Assembly (NCBI GenBank): GCA_017794925.1
Contig: CP051238.1
Location: forward strand, 867,702-931,701
DNA length: 64,000 nucleotides
Source: Aestuariibacter sp.
Lineage (GTDB): Bacteria > Pseudomonadota > Gammaproteobacteria > Enterobacterales > Alteromonadaceae
Direction of reading: 5' to 3'
Positions 45,163 through 53,783 of the stretch are shown here, piece by piece. Within the stretch, counting starts at the first letter, position 1. The number at the start of each line of letters is the position of its first letter. Position numbers and translations under genes: made by a program. The notes below the pieces were generated by a model. That model searched no databases. It saw only the letters and a program-made list of their open reading frames with translations, and had not been told where the DNA came from.

Positions 45163-45816
45163 CTAGGAAATCGCTGTAACCACCGTGCCTTTCATTAAAA
45201 GGTCGACAGTGTTAGCGATATACTCTGTCAGTTTCTCCGGAGGCAAGGAGGCACTGGAATAGCTGTTGTACCAGCATTTTCCAAACATAACGTTGAGGAT
45301 GGTTTCTGCCAGTAATTCAGCCTGCTCGACTTCACAATGATGCACAGTTGCCCATTGGTTAATACTCTCAGAGAATAGCTTTATCCCATTTTTTATACCC
45401 AGATTTTCCACCAGTGAAAGTTCATCCTTACTGATATCCCTGGCACTGAAAATCAGTCGGTTAAAGCCGATAGATTCTTCCTTTAACAGTGCATTAGCGA
45501 TACTTTGCGCATGATGAATAAGCAAGGTTTCAAGATTCCAGGAAAGGTACTTTTCTGGCGAAATGTATTCCCGATTATCGGTATGTTCGGTAACAAAAGC
45601 CGTAATTACAGCGACGAATAATTCGGTTTTTGTTTTGTATCTGGCATAAAGGGTTGGCTTAGAGACACTTGCCTGTAAGGCTACCTGCTCCATAGCCACC
45701 GCATCGTATCCGTTCTGTAGAAATAGCTTTTTGGCGACGGTGAGGATGGTGTTGTCGATCAGCTTAACCTGACTCTTACTGGGCCGCCCTCGTTTTGCTA
45801 CGTATTTGGTATCCAA
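45163..45816 (-). CDS. TetR/AcrR family regulator, likely repressor of the efflux operon
   Basis: 217 residues. The N-terminal helix-turn-helix (about 20-65) is clear: NTILTVAKKLFLQNGYDAVAMEQVALQASVSKPTLYARYKTKTELF. The preceding KRGRPSKSQ tail is typical of AcrR-type regulators. The C-terminal domain is helical and binds an unknown ligand. It lies directly upstream of, and on the same strand as, the pump genes, separated by 173 bp containing a promoter and an inverted repeat. Confidence 0.88.
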   Translation of the reverse strand: MDTKYVAKRGRPSKSQVKLIDNTILTVAKKLFLQNGYDAVAMEQVALQASVSKPTLYARYKTKTELFVAVITAFVTEHTDNREYISPEKYLSWNLETLLIHHAQSIANALLKEESIGFNRLIFSARDISKDELSLVENLGIKNGIKLFSESINQWATVHHCEVEQAELLAETILNVMFGKCWYNSYSSASLPPEKLTEYIANTVDLLMKGTVVTAIS

Positions 45817-45931
45817 GATTACCCTCGTATATTCAGAAACCTTTCTCAGGATATCTTACTATTTTCTTGTCGGGGGTGCCTGTCTTAGTTCAGAGGTAGT
45901 TAGCTGACAATGACGCTTCGAAAGAATCAGC

Positions 45932-46570
45932 TTATTGCGGTTGTATCTCTTTGAAGGTACCGATAAAAATATTCACCGTGGCTTCAATGGCGACGCTTAC
46001 CGGCACGTTGTTACGTTGCCTGGCCCAGGCAATGCCTGAATGCATGATAGCGCCGATAAGGCCTGCGCCTACGTATGGCATCATCGCACTTTGCTCCTGA
46101 CGGTCAGACACGATGAGATAACTCATCATTAGCGACGCAAACTCGGACATGTGACGATGGTAAACCTTATCTACCTGCGGACTGACGCCAAGCACTTCGC
46201 TATGTGTAATGCGCGCAAAATGGTTATCGCTCATGGCTGCAAAAAAACATGAAACTCCCGCCCGTATTTTTGCTTCAGATGTGTTTTCCGCGCTTTCAAG
46301 TTGTTCTGTTAACTGCTCTTTAAACCGTTCGATAAGGTGCTCATAACAGGCAATCAACAGCGCTTCCATATTGTCAAACGACTCATAAAAGTAACGATTG
46401 GTTAAGCCCGTTGCAGCGACCAGTGTGCGCATGTTGGTCGCTTGATAACCGGATGTGCCGAAAAGCTCAATGCCCGCATCAATAAAGGCCTGGCGCCGCT
46501 GTGCAGTTCGTTCGGTTATGGCGATCCCTGAATAGGTTCGTTCCTGATTTTGGGTAGTCGTCGATTTCAT
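45932..46570 (-). CDS. TetR family regulator, divergent from the monooxygenase cluster
   Basis: 212 residues from the ATG at 46570; the frame extends to a GTG at 46606, but that would overlap the promoter region. The HTH is at about 20-60: RRQAFIDAGIELFGTSGYQATNMRTLVAATGLTNRYFYESFDNMEALL. The C-terminal helical domain ends IFIGTFKEIQPQ. It faces the flavin monooxygenase gene across 88 bp with two inverted repeats, so it probably represses that operon and itself. Inducer unknown. Confidence 0.87.
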   Translation of the reverse strand: MKSTTTQNQERTYSGIAITERTAQRRQAFIDAGIELFGTSGYQATNMRTLVAATGLTNRYFYESFDNMEALLIACYEHLIERFKEQLTEQLESAENTSEAKIRAGVSCFFAAMSDNHFARITHSEVLGVSPQVDKVYHRHMSEFASLMMSYLIVSDRQEQSAMMPYVGAGLIGAIMHSGIAWARQRNNVPVSVAIEATVNIFIGTFKEIQPQ

Positions 46571-46587
46571 AATGTGTATTTTACATC

Positions 46588-46616
46588 TTGACACAAGTGT
46601 TGTCACAATTTAAGTT
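46588..46616 (+). promoter_or_regulatory. Candidate promoter of the monooxygenase operon
   Basis: A perfect -35 TTGACA (46588-46593) and a weak -10 TAAGTT (46611-46616), 17 bp apart. An inverted repeat TGACA-N7-TGTCA (46589-46605) overlaps the -35, and a 20-bp palindrome lies just downstream. Confidence 0.45.
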
Positions 46617-46620
46617 AAAA

Positions 46621-46640
46621 GTGAAAACGCACGTTCTCAC
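46621..46640. promoter_or_regulatory. 20-bp near-palindrome, likely TetR operator
   Basis: GTGAAAACGCACGTTCTCAC is a palindrome except at two symmetric base pairs. It lies between the candidate -10 and the ribosome-binding site of the monooxygenase gene (start 46659), about 50 bp from the divergent TetR start. Size and position fit a TetR dimer-pair site. Confidence 0.6.
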
Positions 46641-46658
46641 TTTTTGGGGCTAGTTACA

Positions 46659-48146
46659 ATGCAGAGTCAGGATTCACCAGAAACGACGTCGGTTGATGTA
46701 TTGATTATCGGTGCAGGGATCTCCGGAATTGGCATGGGTTGTCATTTATTCAGGCAGTGTCCTGATCTTGATTACACCATTGTAGAGGCCCGAGGTGACT
46801 TAGGTGGTACATGGGATTTATTTAAATATCCGGGCATTCGTTCGGATTCCGACCTGTTCACCTTTGGTTATGACTTTAAGCCTTGGAAAGACAAAAAGGC
46901 GATTGCGGATGGTCCGTCCATCAAGGCCTATATTGATCAAACTGCCAGGGAAAACTTTGTTTACTCAAAAATACGATTTAATCAAAAGGTAGTTGATACC
47001 AACTGGAATTCGCATAAGCAATGCTGGGAAGTCACTATTCAAAAAGGTGAGTCAACAGAGACGGTTGTTGTCGAAGCGCGCTGGATTTTCAATGCTTCCG
47101 GCTACTATCGTTACGACAAGGGTTATGCTCCGCACTTCCCTAATCAGGAAGCGTTTAAAGGGCAGATAATCCATCCTCAGCACTGGCCAGAAGGTTTAGA
47201 GTACAGCAATAAAAAGGTGGTGGTTATTGGCAGCGGTGCAACGGCAGTAACGCTAATACCGGCTATGGCTAAACAAACTGCACACATTACTATGCTGCAG
47301 CGAACACCATCCTATGTGCTCCCGGTTCCAAGTGAAGATCCTATCGCTAAATTTCTGCGTCGCTGGTTATCAGAAAATATGGCTTTTTCCCTGGCTCGCC
47401 GATTCAATATTGCAAAGCAGCGCTGGGTATATGCATTTTGTCAGCGCTTTCCTGACCGGTCGCGCAAGATTATTCGTAAATTTAATAAGAAAATGCTGCC
47501 CGAGGACTTCCCGGTAGATGTGCACTTTAATCCTCCCTACAACCCTTGGGAACAACGTCTCTGCGCGGTACCTGATGGCGACTTGTTTAAAGCGCTGTCC
47601 AGCGGTAAAGCATCTATAGAAACCGACCATATCGAGTCATTTACTGAAACAGGTATTCAGTTGCAGTCGGGTAAACACTTAGACGCTGACATTATTATTA
47701 CGGCCACTGGTTTGAATGTACTGCCGCTGGGTGGCATCCTGCCTAAAATTGATGGCAAACCGGTCTCACTGCCCGATTGTGTGACGTTTAAAGGGATGCT
47801 GCTTAGCGGTATTCCCAATTTTGCGATTGCGGTGGGCTACACGTCATCGTCGTGGACTTTAAAAATTGGTCTGCTTTGCGAACACTTCACCCGATTGCAA
47901 CGCTACATGCAAAAACACGAATATGTGGCCTGCACGCCTCAAGCCGATCCAGCTATGGCGACAGAACCTTTACTTAACTTCGGGGCAGGATACATTCAGC
48001 GGTCACTTGATCAATTACCCCGTCAGGGGACGGCATTTCCCTGGACCATGTCCTGGAATTACGCGTCTGATCGCAAAATTTTTCGTAATGGCAGCGTTAA
48101 CCATCCGGCTTTGCAGTTTGATAAAGCCACACAAGAGAGAGTGTAG
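46659..48146 (+). CDS. Flavin-containing (Baeyer-Villiger-type) monooxygenase
   Basis: 495 residues from ATG 46659, with GGGG about nine bases upstream; a TTG at 46644 is also in frame. FAD site GAGISGIGMG (about 17-26), then GGTWDLFKYPGIRSDSDLFTFGYDFKPW, characteristic of the EthA/MymA/AlmA group. The Baeyer-Villiger fingerprint FKGQIIHPQHWP (about 166-177) and NADPH site VIGSGATAV (about 189-197) are intact. It would insert oxygen in ketones or oxidise long-chain substrates; AlmA-type alkane oxidation is an alternative. First gene of a three-gene run with an esterase and an SDR. Confidence 0.9.
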   Translation: MQSQDSPETTSVDVLIIGAGISGIGMGCHLFRQCPDLDYTIVEARGDLGGTWDLFKYPGIRSDSDLFTFGYDFKPWKDKKAIADGPSIKAYIDQTARENFVYSKIRFNQKVVDTNWNSHKQCWEVTIQKGESTETVVVEARWIFNASGYYRYDKGYAPHFPNQEAFKGQIIHPQHWPEGLEYSNKKVVVIGSGATAVTLIPAMAKQTAHITMLQRTPSYVLPVPSEDPIAKFLRRWLSENMAFSLARRFNIAKQRWVYAFCQRFPDRSRKIIRKFNKKMLPEDFPVDVHFNPPYNPWEQRLCAVPDGDLFKALSSGKASIETDHIESFTETGIQLQSGKHLDADIIITATGLNVLPLGGILPKIDGKPVSLPDCVTFKGMLLSGIPNFAIAVGYTSSSWTLKIGLLCEHFTRLQRYMQKHEYVACTPQADPAMATEPLLNFGAGYIQRSLDQLPRQGTAFPWTMSWNYASDRKIFRNGSVNHPALQFDKATQERV

Positions 48147-48148
48147 CC

Positions 48149-49048
48149 GTGAGTTTGAAACAACATGAAGAACAATACGTGTCGCTGTCAAATAATATCC
48201 AGCTGTGCTACTCGAGCCATGGGAATACGGATGCGCCTACGATTTTATTGATAGCGGGTCTGGGTTTGCAAATGGTGTACTGGCCTGCTGTATTTATCGA
48301 GCAATTAACCCAGGCTGGTTTTCGAGTACTGTGCGTTGATAATCGTGATGCAGGCAAATCCTCACGGTGCGATACACCTTATCCAAAGCCTTTCCAGCAA
48401 ATCTTAGGAAAAGCGCCTGCGCAGGCCTATACACTTGAAGATATGGCGATGGATATGAGTTTGTTTTTGGAAGCGCTGAATATTGAAAAGGCACATATCG
48501 TAGGGATGTCAATGGGCGGAATGATTGGCCAGGTTCTTGCGAGTCACCACGCCAGTCAGGTCGCTTCTCTGGTTTCAATATTTTCTACCACGGGTAATCG
48601 CAAAGTAGGTCAACCTGCTGCCTCTACGTTGTGGCTAATGGCCAATGCCAAAAAGCCTTTTACAGAAGAGCAGGCCGTTGACGTATATCGGAAGACAATG
48701 GAACACATTGGTGACCCTCTGGCCCCTAATGCTGCAAATGATTGGCAGGAATATGCTTCTGCCGCATGGCTTCGCAATGGTTTCAAAGCAGAGCCCGAAG
48801 CTCGCTATCGTCAAATAGGCGCCATTTTAAAATCGGCTGACCGTAGCAGTGCTATAAAAAAGATTGCTGCTCCCACTTTGGTTATTCATGGCGATGTTGA
48901 TCACATGGTACATCCCAGTGGTGGTAAAGCCACCGCCTCCAACATTGTGAATGCCAAACTAGAAGTGCTGCAGGGATTACGGCATCAGATAGATACCCAG
49001 CAGTCACCGCGCATTGCGAAGTTGATTCTTTCTCACATTCAACATTAA
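48149..49048 (+). CDS. Alpha/beta hydrolase of the monooxygenase operon
   Basis: 299 residues from a GTG start with GAGAG upstream. Nucleophile elbow GMSMGGMIGQ (serine about 122), acid in HGDVDHMVHP (about 250) and histidine in LRHQIDTQ (about 277); oxyanion region IAGLGLQMVYWP and DNRDAGKSS. It begins 2 bp after the monooxygenase stop, so it is co-transcribed. A hydrolase following a Baeyer-Villiger enzyme would be expected to open the ester or lactone product; this is inference. Confidence 0.9.
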   Translation: MSLKQHEEQYVSLSNNIQLCYSSHGNTDAPTILLIAGLGLQMVYWPAVFIEQLTQAGFRVLCVDNRDAGKSSRCDTPYPKPFQQILGKAPAQAYTLEDMAMDMSLFLEALNIEKAHIVGMSMGGMIGQVLASHHASQVASLVSIFSTTGNRKVGQPAASTLWLMANAKKPFTEEQAVDVYRKTMEHIGDPLAPNAANDWQEYASAAWLRNGFKAEPEARYRQIGAILKSADRSSAIKKIAAPTLVIHGDVDHMVHPSGGKATASNIVNAKLEVLQGLRHQIDTQQSPRIAKLILSHIQH

Positions 49049-49060
49049 CAGAGTCGTACG

Positions 49061-49870
49061 ATGGATATTGTAAATGCAACGGTTGCCTTAACAGGCGCTG
49101 CCAGCGGTATAGGGCGCGAGCTCGCTATTCAACTGTCCGACGCTGGATGTCGACTGGCTTTGATAGATCGTGATGAACCTGGCTTAGTTGAAACTCAAAA
49201 TCTCTGTTGTCATCCGATCAAGCATTCTTTGCATGTTGCCGATCTATCAGACATGGATCAGGTTCTCGCGCTGAAGTCTGAGTTATTACTCGAACACCCG
49301 TCAGTCGATATATTAATAAACAACGCGGGGGTTGCCCTTGGTGGTAGTTTTGAGCAGATTGACCCGCAAGATTTTGACTGGCTGATGAACATTAATTTTA
49401 ACGCTGTAGTCACCCTCTCTCGCGCCTTTCTGCCTGTGTTTAGAGCGTCTGCAAAACCCGCAAAAATTGTCAATGTATCGAGCTTATACGGGTTAATTTC
49501 ACCGCCCAACCAGAGTGCTTACAGTGCAAGTAAGTTTGCGGTACGGGGTTTCAGCAATGCATTACGACATGAGCTTGAAGGCTCTAATATCAGTATGCTT
49601 GTGGTTCATCCTGGTGGCGTTGCGACTGCTATATCAAAAAACGCAAAAGCCCCTGTTGGCGCTGATCCTGAAGAGGTCGCCAAGCACCGCAAGAAAATGC
49701 AAAAGCTCTTGAAATTACCACCATCTAAAGCAGCAGCAATGATTGTGGATGCTATCATTAGTGATAAACACCGGGTCATTGTTGGCGCCGACGCGAAGTT
49801 TGTGTCTGTAGTTGAAAGGCTAATGCCTGTTAAATACTGGTCATTGATCTCAAGGCTAATGGGCCGCTAA
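49061..49870 (+). CDS. Short-chain dehydrogenase/reductase
   Basis: 269 residues, classical SDR. Cofactor motif TGAASGIG (about 11-18), NNAG (about 87-90), catalytic serine in VNVSSLYG (about 140) and YSASK (tyrosine about 153). The C-terminal region (about 200-269) with KKMQKLLKLPPSKAAAMIVDAI resembles SDRs that handle lipophilic alcohols or ketones. It follows the hydrolase by 12 bp. It probably converts an alcohol to the ketone used by the monooxygenase, or the reverse. Confidence 0.92.
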   Translation: MDIVNATVALTGAASGIGRELAIQLSDAGCRLALIDRDEPGLVETQNLCCHPIKHSLHVADLSDMDQVLALKSELLLEHPSVDILINNAGVALGGSFEQIDPQDFDWLMNINFNAVVTLSRAFLPVFRASAKPAKIVNVSSLYGLISPPNQSAYSASKFAVRGFSNALRHELEGSNISMLVVHPGGVATAISKNAKAPVGADPEEVAKHRKKMQKLLKLPPSKAAAMIVDAIISDKHRVIVGADAKFVSVVERLMPVKYWSLISRLMGR

Positions 49871-49988
49871 GTATTCTGTGTCTGTCCTGGGTTGTTCGGC
49901 CCAAGTATATCGTCTTCATATTTCTCTGGAATAGATAAATCTTTTATCCATTTACAACGACTAATTTAGTGTAAAAAGGGGTCTTCAG

Positions 49989-50996
49989 ATGGTCGCTGCA
50001 GCCGCGCAACATCAAGTATCAGAATGGGTAATGCAATATTACAGTCAGCAGGCTTTATTGGTTGGAGTACCTGAAGCGAAATTAAACGCTTTGGGAGGGT
50101 GGCATAAATCCGGTAAGGCCATATCCGGTAATATGGTAGACAGTACAAAAGTAGTGAAGCTCCATAAGTTATTGCATGAATACGGGTATCAGGAAACACT
50201 CGAAATTCAAGCCACTAAAGCGCTGTTTGAGTCTGACCAGGTAAACTTTGCACTTATCAGTAATGCTAAATCAGTCGCTGCCATGCTGACGCGTTTACTT
50301 GAAGCCTGTCAGTATAACCTGTCTTATTTTCAATACAGTATTCGAACCGGTGAGACTTCGGTGAGGATCAATATTGAGTATTCTGAACAGAGCTTCGCGT
50401 TTTATTCCCCACAGTCTGTTATGTATCTTGTGGGTTACCTGATCAAGCGAATATTTCCCGAGCAGTTTGGGGAATACAGCATGCAAATCGGAGTGGTGCA
50501 ATCGTCAGTGCCAGACCATGATGCTATTGCCGAATATTTTCAGATTCACTGCAATGTAGACTGCGCTTATATCGATATCCCCAAAGCGCTTTACGAACTG
50601 AAAAACCGCAGTTGGAACCCTCATGTACATGAATATCTGGAGTCGCTGTATTCAGAACACTTTCCTGATGCCAGCAAACGCAATAAGCTCATTGAAGCCG
50701 TTAAAAGCCTCATACTGCAAACCTTCGAAACGGAATATCACAAGCCATCCATCGAGCAGATATCCGGCCATCTGAATATGAGCCGCTCAACACTGTACCG
50801 CAATTTGTCTGATAGCAATGTGACCTTCAAAGAACTGGTGGAACTCCAACGCAAGGAATTTGCCGCTAAATATGTTAAGGACCCCCAGAAATCACTCACG
50901 GAAATAAGCGAAATACTGGGTTATTCGAGTATTTCTGCGTTTACCCGTGCGTTCAAACGCTGGTTTAGTGTCTCTCCCTCTGCCTGGCGGAGTTGA
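49989..50996 (+). CDS. AraC family regulator (VirS/OruR-like)
   Basis: 335 residues; AAGGGG lies about eight bases before the ATG. The N-terminal ligand domain is the AraC-binding-like type of the VirS/OruR/ArgR group (about 15-200; YSQQALLVGVPEAKLN, FFQ-type IEYSEQSFAFYSPQSVMYLVGYLIKRIFP). The C-terminal double HTH (about 240-335) has QISGHLNMSRSTLYRNLSDSNVTFKELVE and ISEILGYSSISAFTRAFKRWFSVSPSAWR. It lies downstream of the SDR on the same strand, and is probably an activator of this cluster or of the GH3 locus behind it. Confidence 0.88.
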   Translation: MVAAAAQHQVSEWVMQYYSQQALLVGVPEAKLNALGGWHKSGKAISGNMVDSTKVVKLHKLLHEYGYQETLEIQATKALFESDQVNFALISNAKSVAAMLTRLLEACQYNLSYFQYSIRTGETSVRINIEYSEQSFAFYSPQSVMYLVGYLIKRIFPEQFGEYSMQIGVVQSSVPDHDAIAEYFQIHCNVDCAYIDIPKALYELKNRSWNPHVHEYLESLYSEHFPDASKRNKLIEAVKSLILQTFETEYHKPSIEQISGHLNMSRSTLYRNLSDSNVTFKELVELQRKEFAAKYVKDPQKSLTEISEILGYSSISAFTRAFKRWFSVSPSAWRS

Positions 50997-51161
50997 TTCT
51001 CAGTCTCACTAGCCATTCACAATTTTTTGATTTAATTAACAAATTCTAATTTTTCTCACTGCCAACGCAAAGTTGAATCCAAATGATCACTTTTTGATGC
51101 TGAATGACAAGCAGCATTACCCGCAATATTTAGAATCGTCCCACCTGAGTAACAATTTATT

Positions 51162-51217
51162 AACTAATCGATTAACACTGCAGAGTTAGCCCTACCCGGC
51201 AGGTAAGTCGATTAGTT
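51162..51217. promoter_or_regulatory. Paired operator-like sites upstream of the GH3 gene
   Basis: AACTAATCGA (51162-51171) and TCGATTAGTT (51208-51217) are perfect 10-bp inverted arms; the left copy itself sits in a 10-bp palindrome TAATCGATTA (51165-51174). The pair lies in the 262-bp gap before the GH3 start, 42-97 bp upstream of its ATG, the expected place for a regulator of sugar genes. The binding protein is unknown. Confidence 0.4.
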
Positions 51218-51258
51218 TTACTTCGTTAAACCTGTTGGTTTAGGTGAGATAAAACACT

Positions 51259-53724
51259 ATGCAAAAACATGTCAAAAAACTAAAAGCGGTTGCCTTAGCG
51301 GTTTCTGCGGCAACTGTGTTAAGCGGTTGTGGTGGAGGTGCTGATAAGCCATCAACGGCATCGAGCACAATCACTCCACAAGTCTATGAAGCCATGCCTG
51401 GCTTTTTGGTCTCAATGGAAGATGCAGACGCAAGAGCCGAAACTATCTTAAAACAGATGACGCTTGAGCAAAAAATTCAACTGGTTCACGGCACAGGAAT
51501 GTCGACGCTTTATACCGGTTACATTGGCGTAGGCTATACCGCCCCAACCGGTGCCTACGCTGGTGTTGCCGGGTTTGTTCCGGGTATCCCGGAGCTGGGA
51601 ATTCCAGACAACCAAATCGTGGACTCGGGCAGCGCGCCCTACATTGACGGTAAGAAAACCACCGCACTGCCTGCCGGTATTGCCATGGCTGCGTCCTGGG
51701 ACCGTGATGTGGTAAAACAATTTGGTGCACGAATTTCAAAAGAAGCCAGAACGCTGGGTCTTTCAACCACCCTGGGTGGCGGTATTAACCTGGCTAGAGA
51801 TATGCGTGCCGGACGTAACTTTGAATACATGGGGGAAGACCCGATTCTGGCCGGTGAACTGGGCGCAGCCCGTATCATTGGCGGTCAGGAACAACATGTG
51901 ATGGGCACCATCAAGCACTATGCCTTTAACTATGCTGAAACCAACCGTTTGGTGCAGGACATGGTGATTGATGAGCAGACCATGCGTGAAACCGAGATGC
52001 TGTCTTATGAGATTGTTATCGAGAAGAGCCATCCTGCCTATGTAATGTGTGCCTATAACCGTGTTAACGGCAGTTACGCCTGTGAAAGTGAATACCTGTT
52101 GGGTGTCCTGAAAGACGAATGGGGCTATCAGGGCATGGTTATTTCTGACTGGGGTGCAACCCACAGCACCGTAGAATCTGCCAATGCCGGTCTGGATGAA
52201 GAACAGCCGGGTATGGAAGACGATGAAACCCTCATTCCACCGTTCTTGAGTATCCTTCTACCAGATCCATACTTCACTTCTGAGCTCGCACAAGCTGTGA
52301 TTGATGGCGACGTGCCTATGAGTCGCCTGGATGACATGGTTAAACGTAAACTGCGCATGATGATTGGTATCGGCCTGATGGACGATCCGGTGAATGCCCC
52401 GCAGGAAGTTGACCAGGTTGCCGGAAGAAGTGACGCCTATGAGATTGCTGCTTCTACTGTTGTACTTATGCGTAACGAAGTGCCTGAGAATGAAACGCAA
52501 CCCATCTTACCGCTGACCGATTTAGCCGGTAAGAAAGTAGCTGTTATTGGCATGTATGCTGACAAAGGGATGGTCACCGGCGGTGGTTCAGCCGGTGTAA
52601 AACCGCTAACAGAGAACAAGGTGCTCGACTGTAAATTATCGCCAGCCGGTGGGTTTGCCAGCTGTCCGATTTTTGTTGGTGACGCGCCAATTAACGCCCT
52701 GCGTGAGAATTACCCGGACGCTGAATTTACCTACTATAGCGGTAAAGATCTGGAAGAGGCGAAAGCCGCTGCAGCAGAGTCTGATCTTGCCATTGTATTT
52801 GGCGTGAAGTGGGGAACGGAGATCACCGATAACACCACTATTCATCTGAATTCTCCGGAAGATACCAGTGCCACAACCGGTGTGTTTGTTTACAACCAGG
52901 ATGAGCTGATCAGTGCCGTTGCAGAAGCGGCGCCTAAAACCATTGCTGTACTGGAAATCGGTACGGGTATTGCGATGCCCTGGAAAGAAGACGTCGATGC
53001 TATTGTGAACATGTGGTACCCGGGCGTAATGGGTGCACAGGTATTAGCGGATGTTATCAATGGTACCATCAACCCGTCCGGTAAACTGCCAGTGACCTTC
53101 GTTAAAAGCTTTGCTGACCAGGTAAACCCTGCTGGCATTATCGATTTATCCGAAGTTGCCAGTCAGGCCTTAGGTGTGCCATTACCCATGTTCCCGGCTT
53201 CACTTGAACCAATGATTCGCCCTGCGTTAGGTGAAGAGACGTACGACTACATCATTTCCACACCCTATACCGAGCAACTGATGCATAACGGCTATAAGTG
53301 GTGTGATGTGAATAACATCGAGCCTGAATTCCACTTTGGTTTTGGTTTGTCCTATACCACCTTCGACTACACCGCGCCTGCAGCAACCGTTGCGGCCAGT
53401 GGCGATGTCACTGTGACCTTTGAACTGGAAAACACGGGTTCAGTCACGGGCCAGGAAGTTGCCCAGGTGTACGTCAACCTGCCTGACAATGTACCCGGCT
53501 TACCGCAGCCGCCTAAAAAGCTGGTGGGTTGGGAAAAAGTCGAGCTTGAAGCCGGTGAGCGCAAAACTATCGCTATTACCATCCCGCGCAAATACCTAAG
53601 CGTGTGGGATATCGATGCTGACGAATGGGTATTAACTAACGGTACCTACGAGCTCTACATCAATGACTCCGCTGACCTTAGCTCGCCAAACATGCTGAGC
53701 ACCAGTGTCGACATCGCATTTTAA
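51259..53724 (+). CDS. Glycoside hydrolase family 3 lipoprotein (beta-glucosidase-like)
   Basis: 821 residues. Lipobox LSGC (cysteine about residue 24) predicts an envelope-anchored enzyme. The GH3 N-terminal barrel has KHYAFNYAETNRL (about 217-229) and the nucleophile in MVISDWGATHS (aspartate about 297). The alpha/beta sandwich follows (about 400-640; AVIGMYADKGMVTGGGSAGV, MWYPGVMGAQVLADVINGTINPSGKLPVTF) and a C-terminal fibronectin III-like domain (about 710-815). The segment before the usual substrate loop is long (YTGYIGVGYTAPTGAYAGVAG). It should release sugar from beta-glucosides or related oligosaccharides; the exact linkage is not readable. Confidence 0.92.
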   Translation: MQKHVKKLKAVALAVSAATVLSGCGGGADKPSTASSTITPQVYEAMPGFLVSMEDADARAETILKQMTLEQKIQLVHGTGMSTLYTGYIGVGYTAPTGAYAGVAGFVPGIPELGIPDNQIVDSGSAPYIDGKKTTALPAGIAMAASWDRDVVKQFGARISKEARTLGLSTTLGGGINLARDMRAGRNFEYMGEDPILAGELGAARIIGGQEQHVMGTIKHYAFNYAETNRLVQDMVIDEQTMRETEMLSYEIVIEKSHPAYVMCAYNRVNGSYACESEYLLGVLKDEWGYQGMVISDWGATHSTVESANAGLDEEQPGMEDDETLIPPFLSILLPDPYFTSELAQAVIDGDVPMSRLDDMVKRKLRMMIGIGLMDDPVNAPQEVDQVAGRSDAYEIAASTVVLMRNEVPENETQPILPLTDLAGKKVAVIGMYADKGMVTGGGSAGVKPLTENKVLDCKLSPAGGFASCPIFVGDAPINALRENYPDAEFTYYSGKDLEEAKAAAAESDLAIVFGVKWGTEITDNTTIHLNSPEDTSATTGVFVYNQDELISAVAEAAPKTIAVLEIGTGIAMPWKEDVDAIVNMWYPGVMGAQVLADVINGTINPSGKLPVTFVKSFADQVNPAGIIDLSEVASQALGVPLPMFPASLEPMIRPALGEETYDYIISTPYTEQLMHNGYKWCDVNNIEPEFHFGFGLSYTTFDYTAPAATVAASGDVTVTFELENTGSVTGQEVAQVYVNLPDNVPGLPQPPKKLVGWEKVELEAGERKTIAITIPRKYLSVWDIDADEWVLTNGTYELYINDSADLSSPNMLSTSVDIAF

Positions 53725-53742
53725 CCAATTTTGAGAATTTAG

Positions 53743-53761
53743 CGGGCAGCCAAGCTGCCCG
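53743..53761 (+). other. Intercistronic hairpin between the GH3 and porin genes
   Basis: CGGGCAGC (53743-53750) and GCTGCCCG (53754-53761) form a perfect 8-bp stem with a CAA loop. There is no T-run after it, and the porin start is 22 bp further on. It is better explained as an attenuator or RNA-stabilising stem that sets unequal expression of the two genes than as a full terminator. Confidence 0.5.
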
Positions 53762-53783
53762 GCAATCACTTGGAAGAACCATT

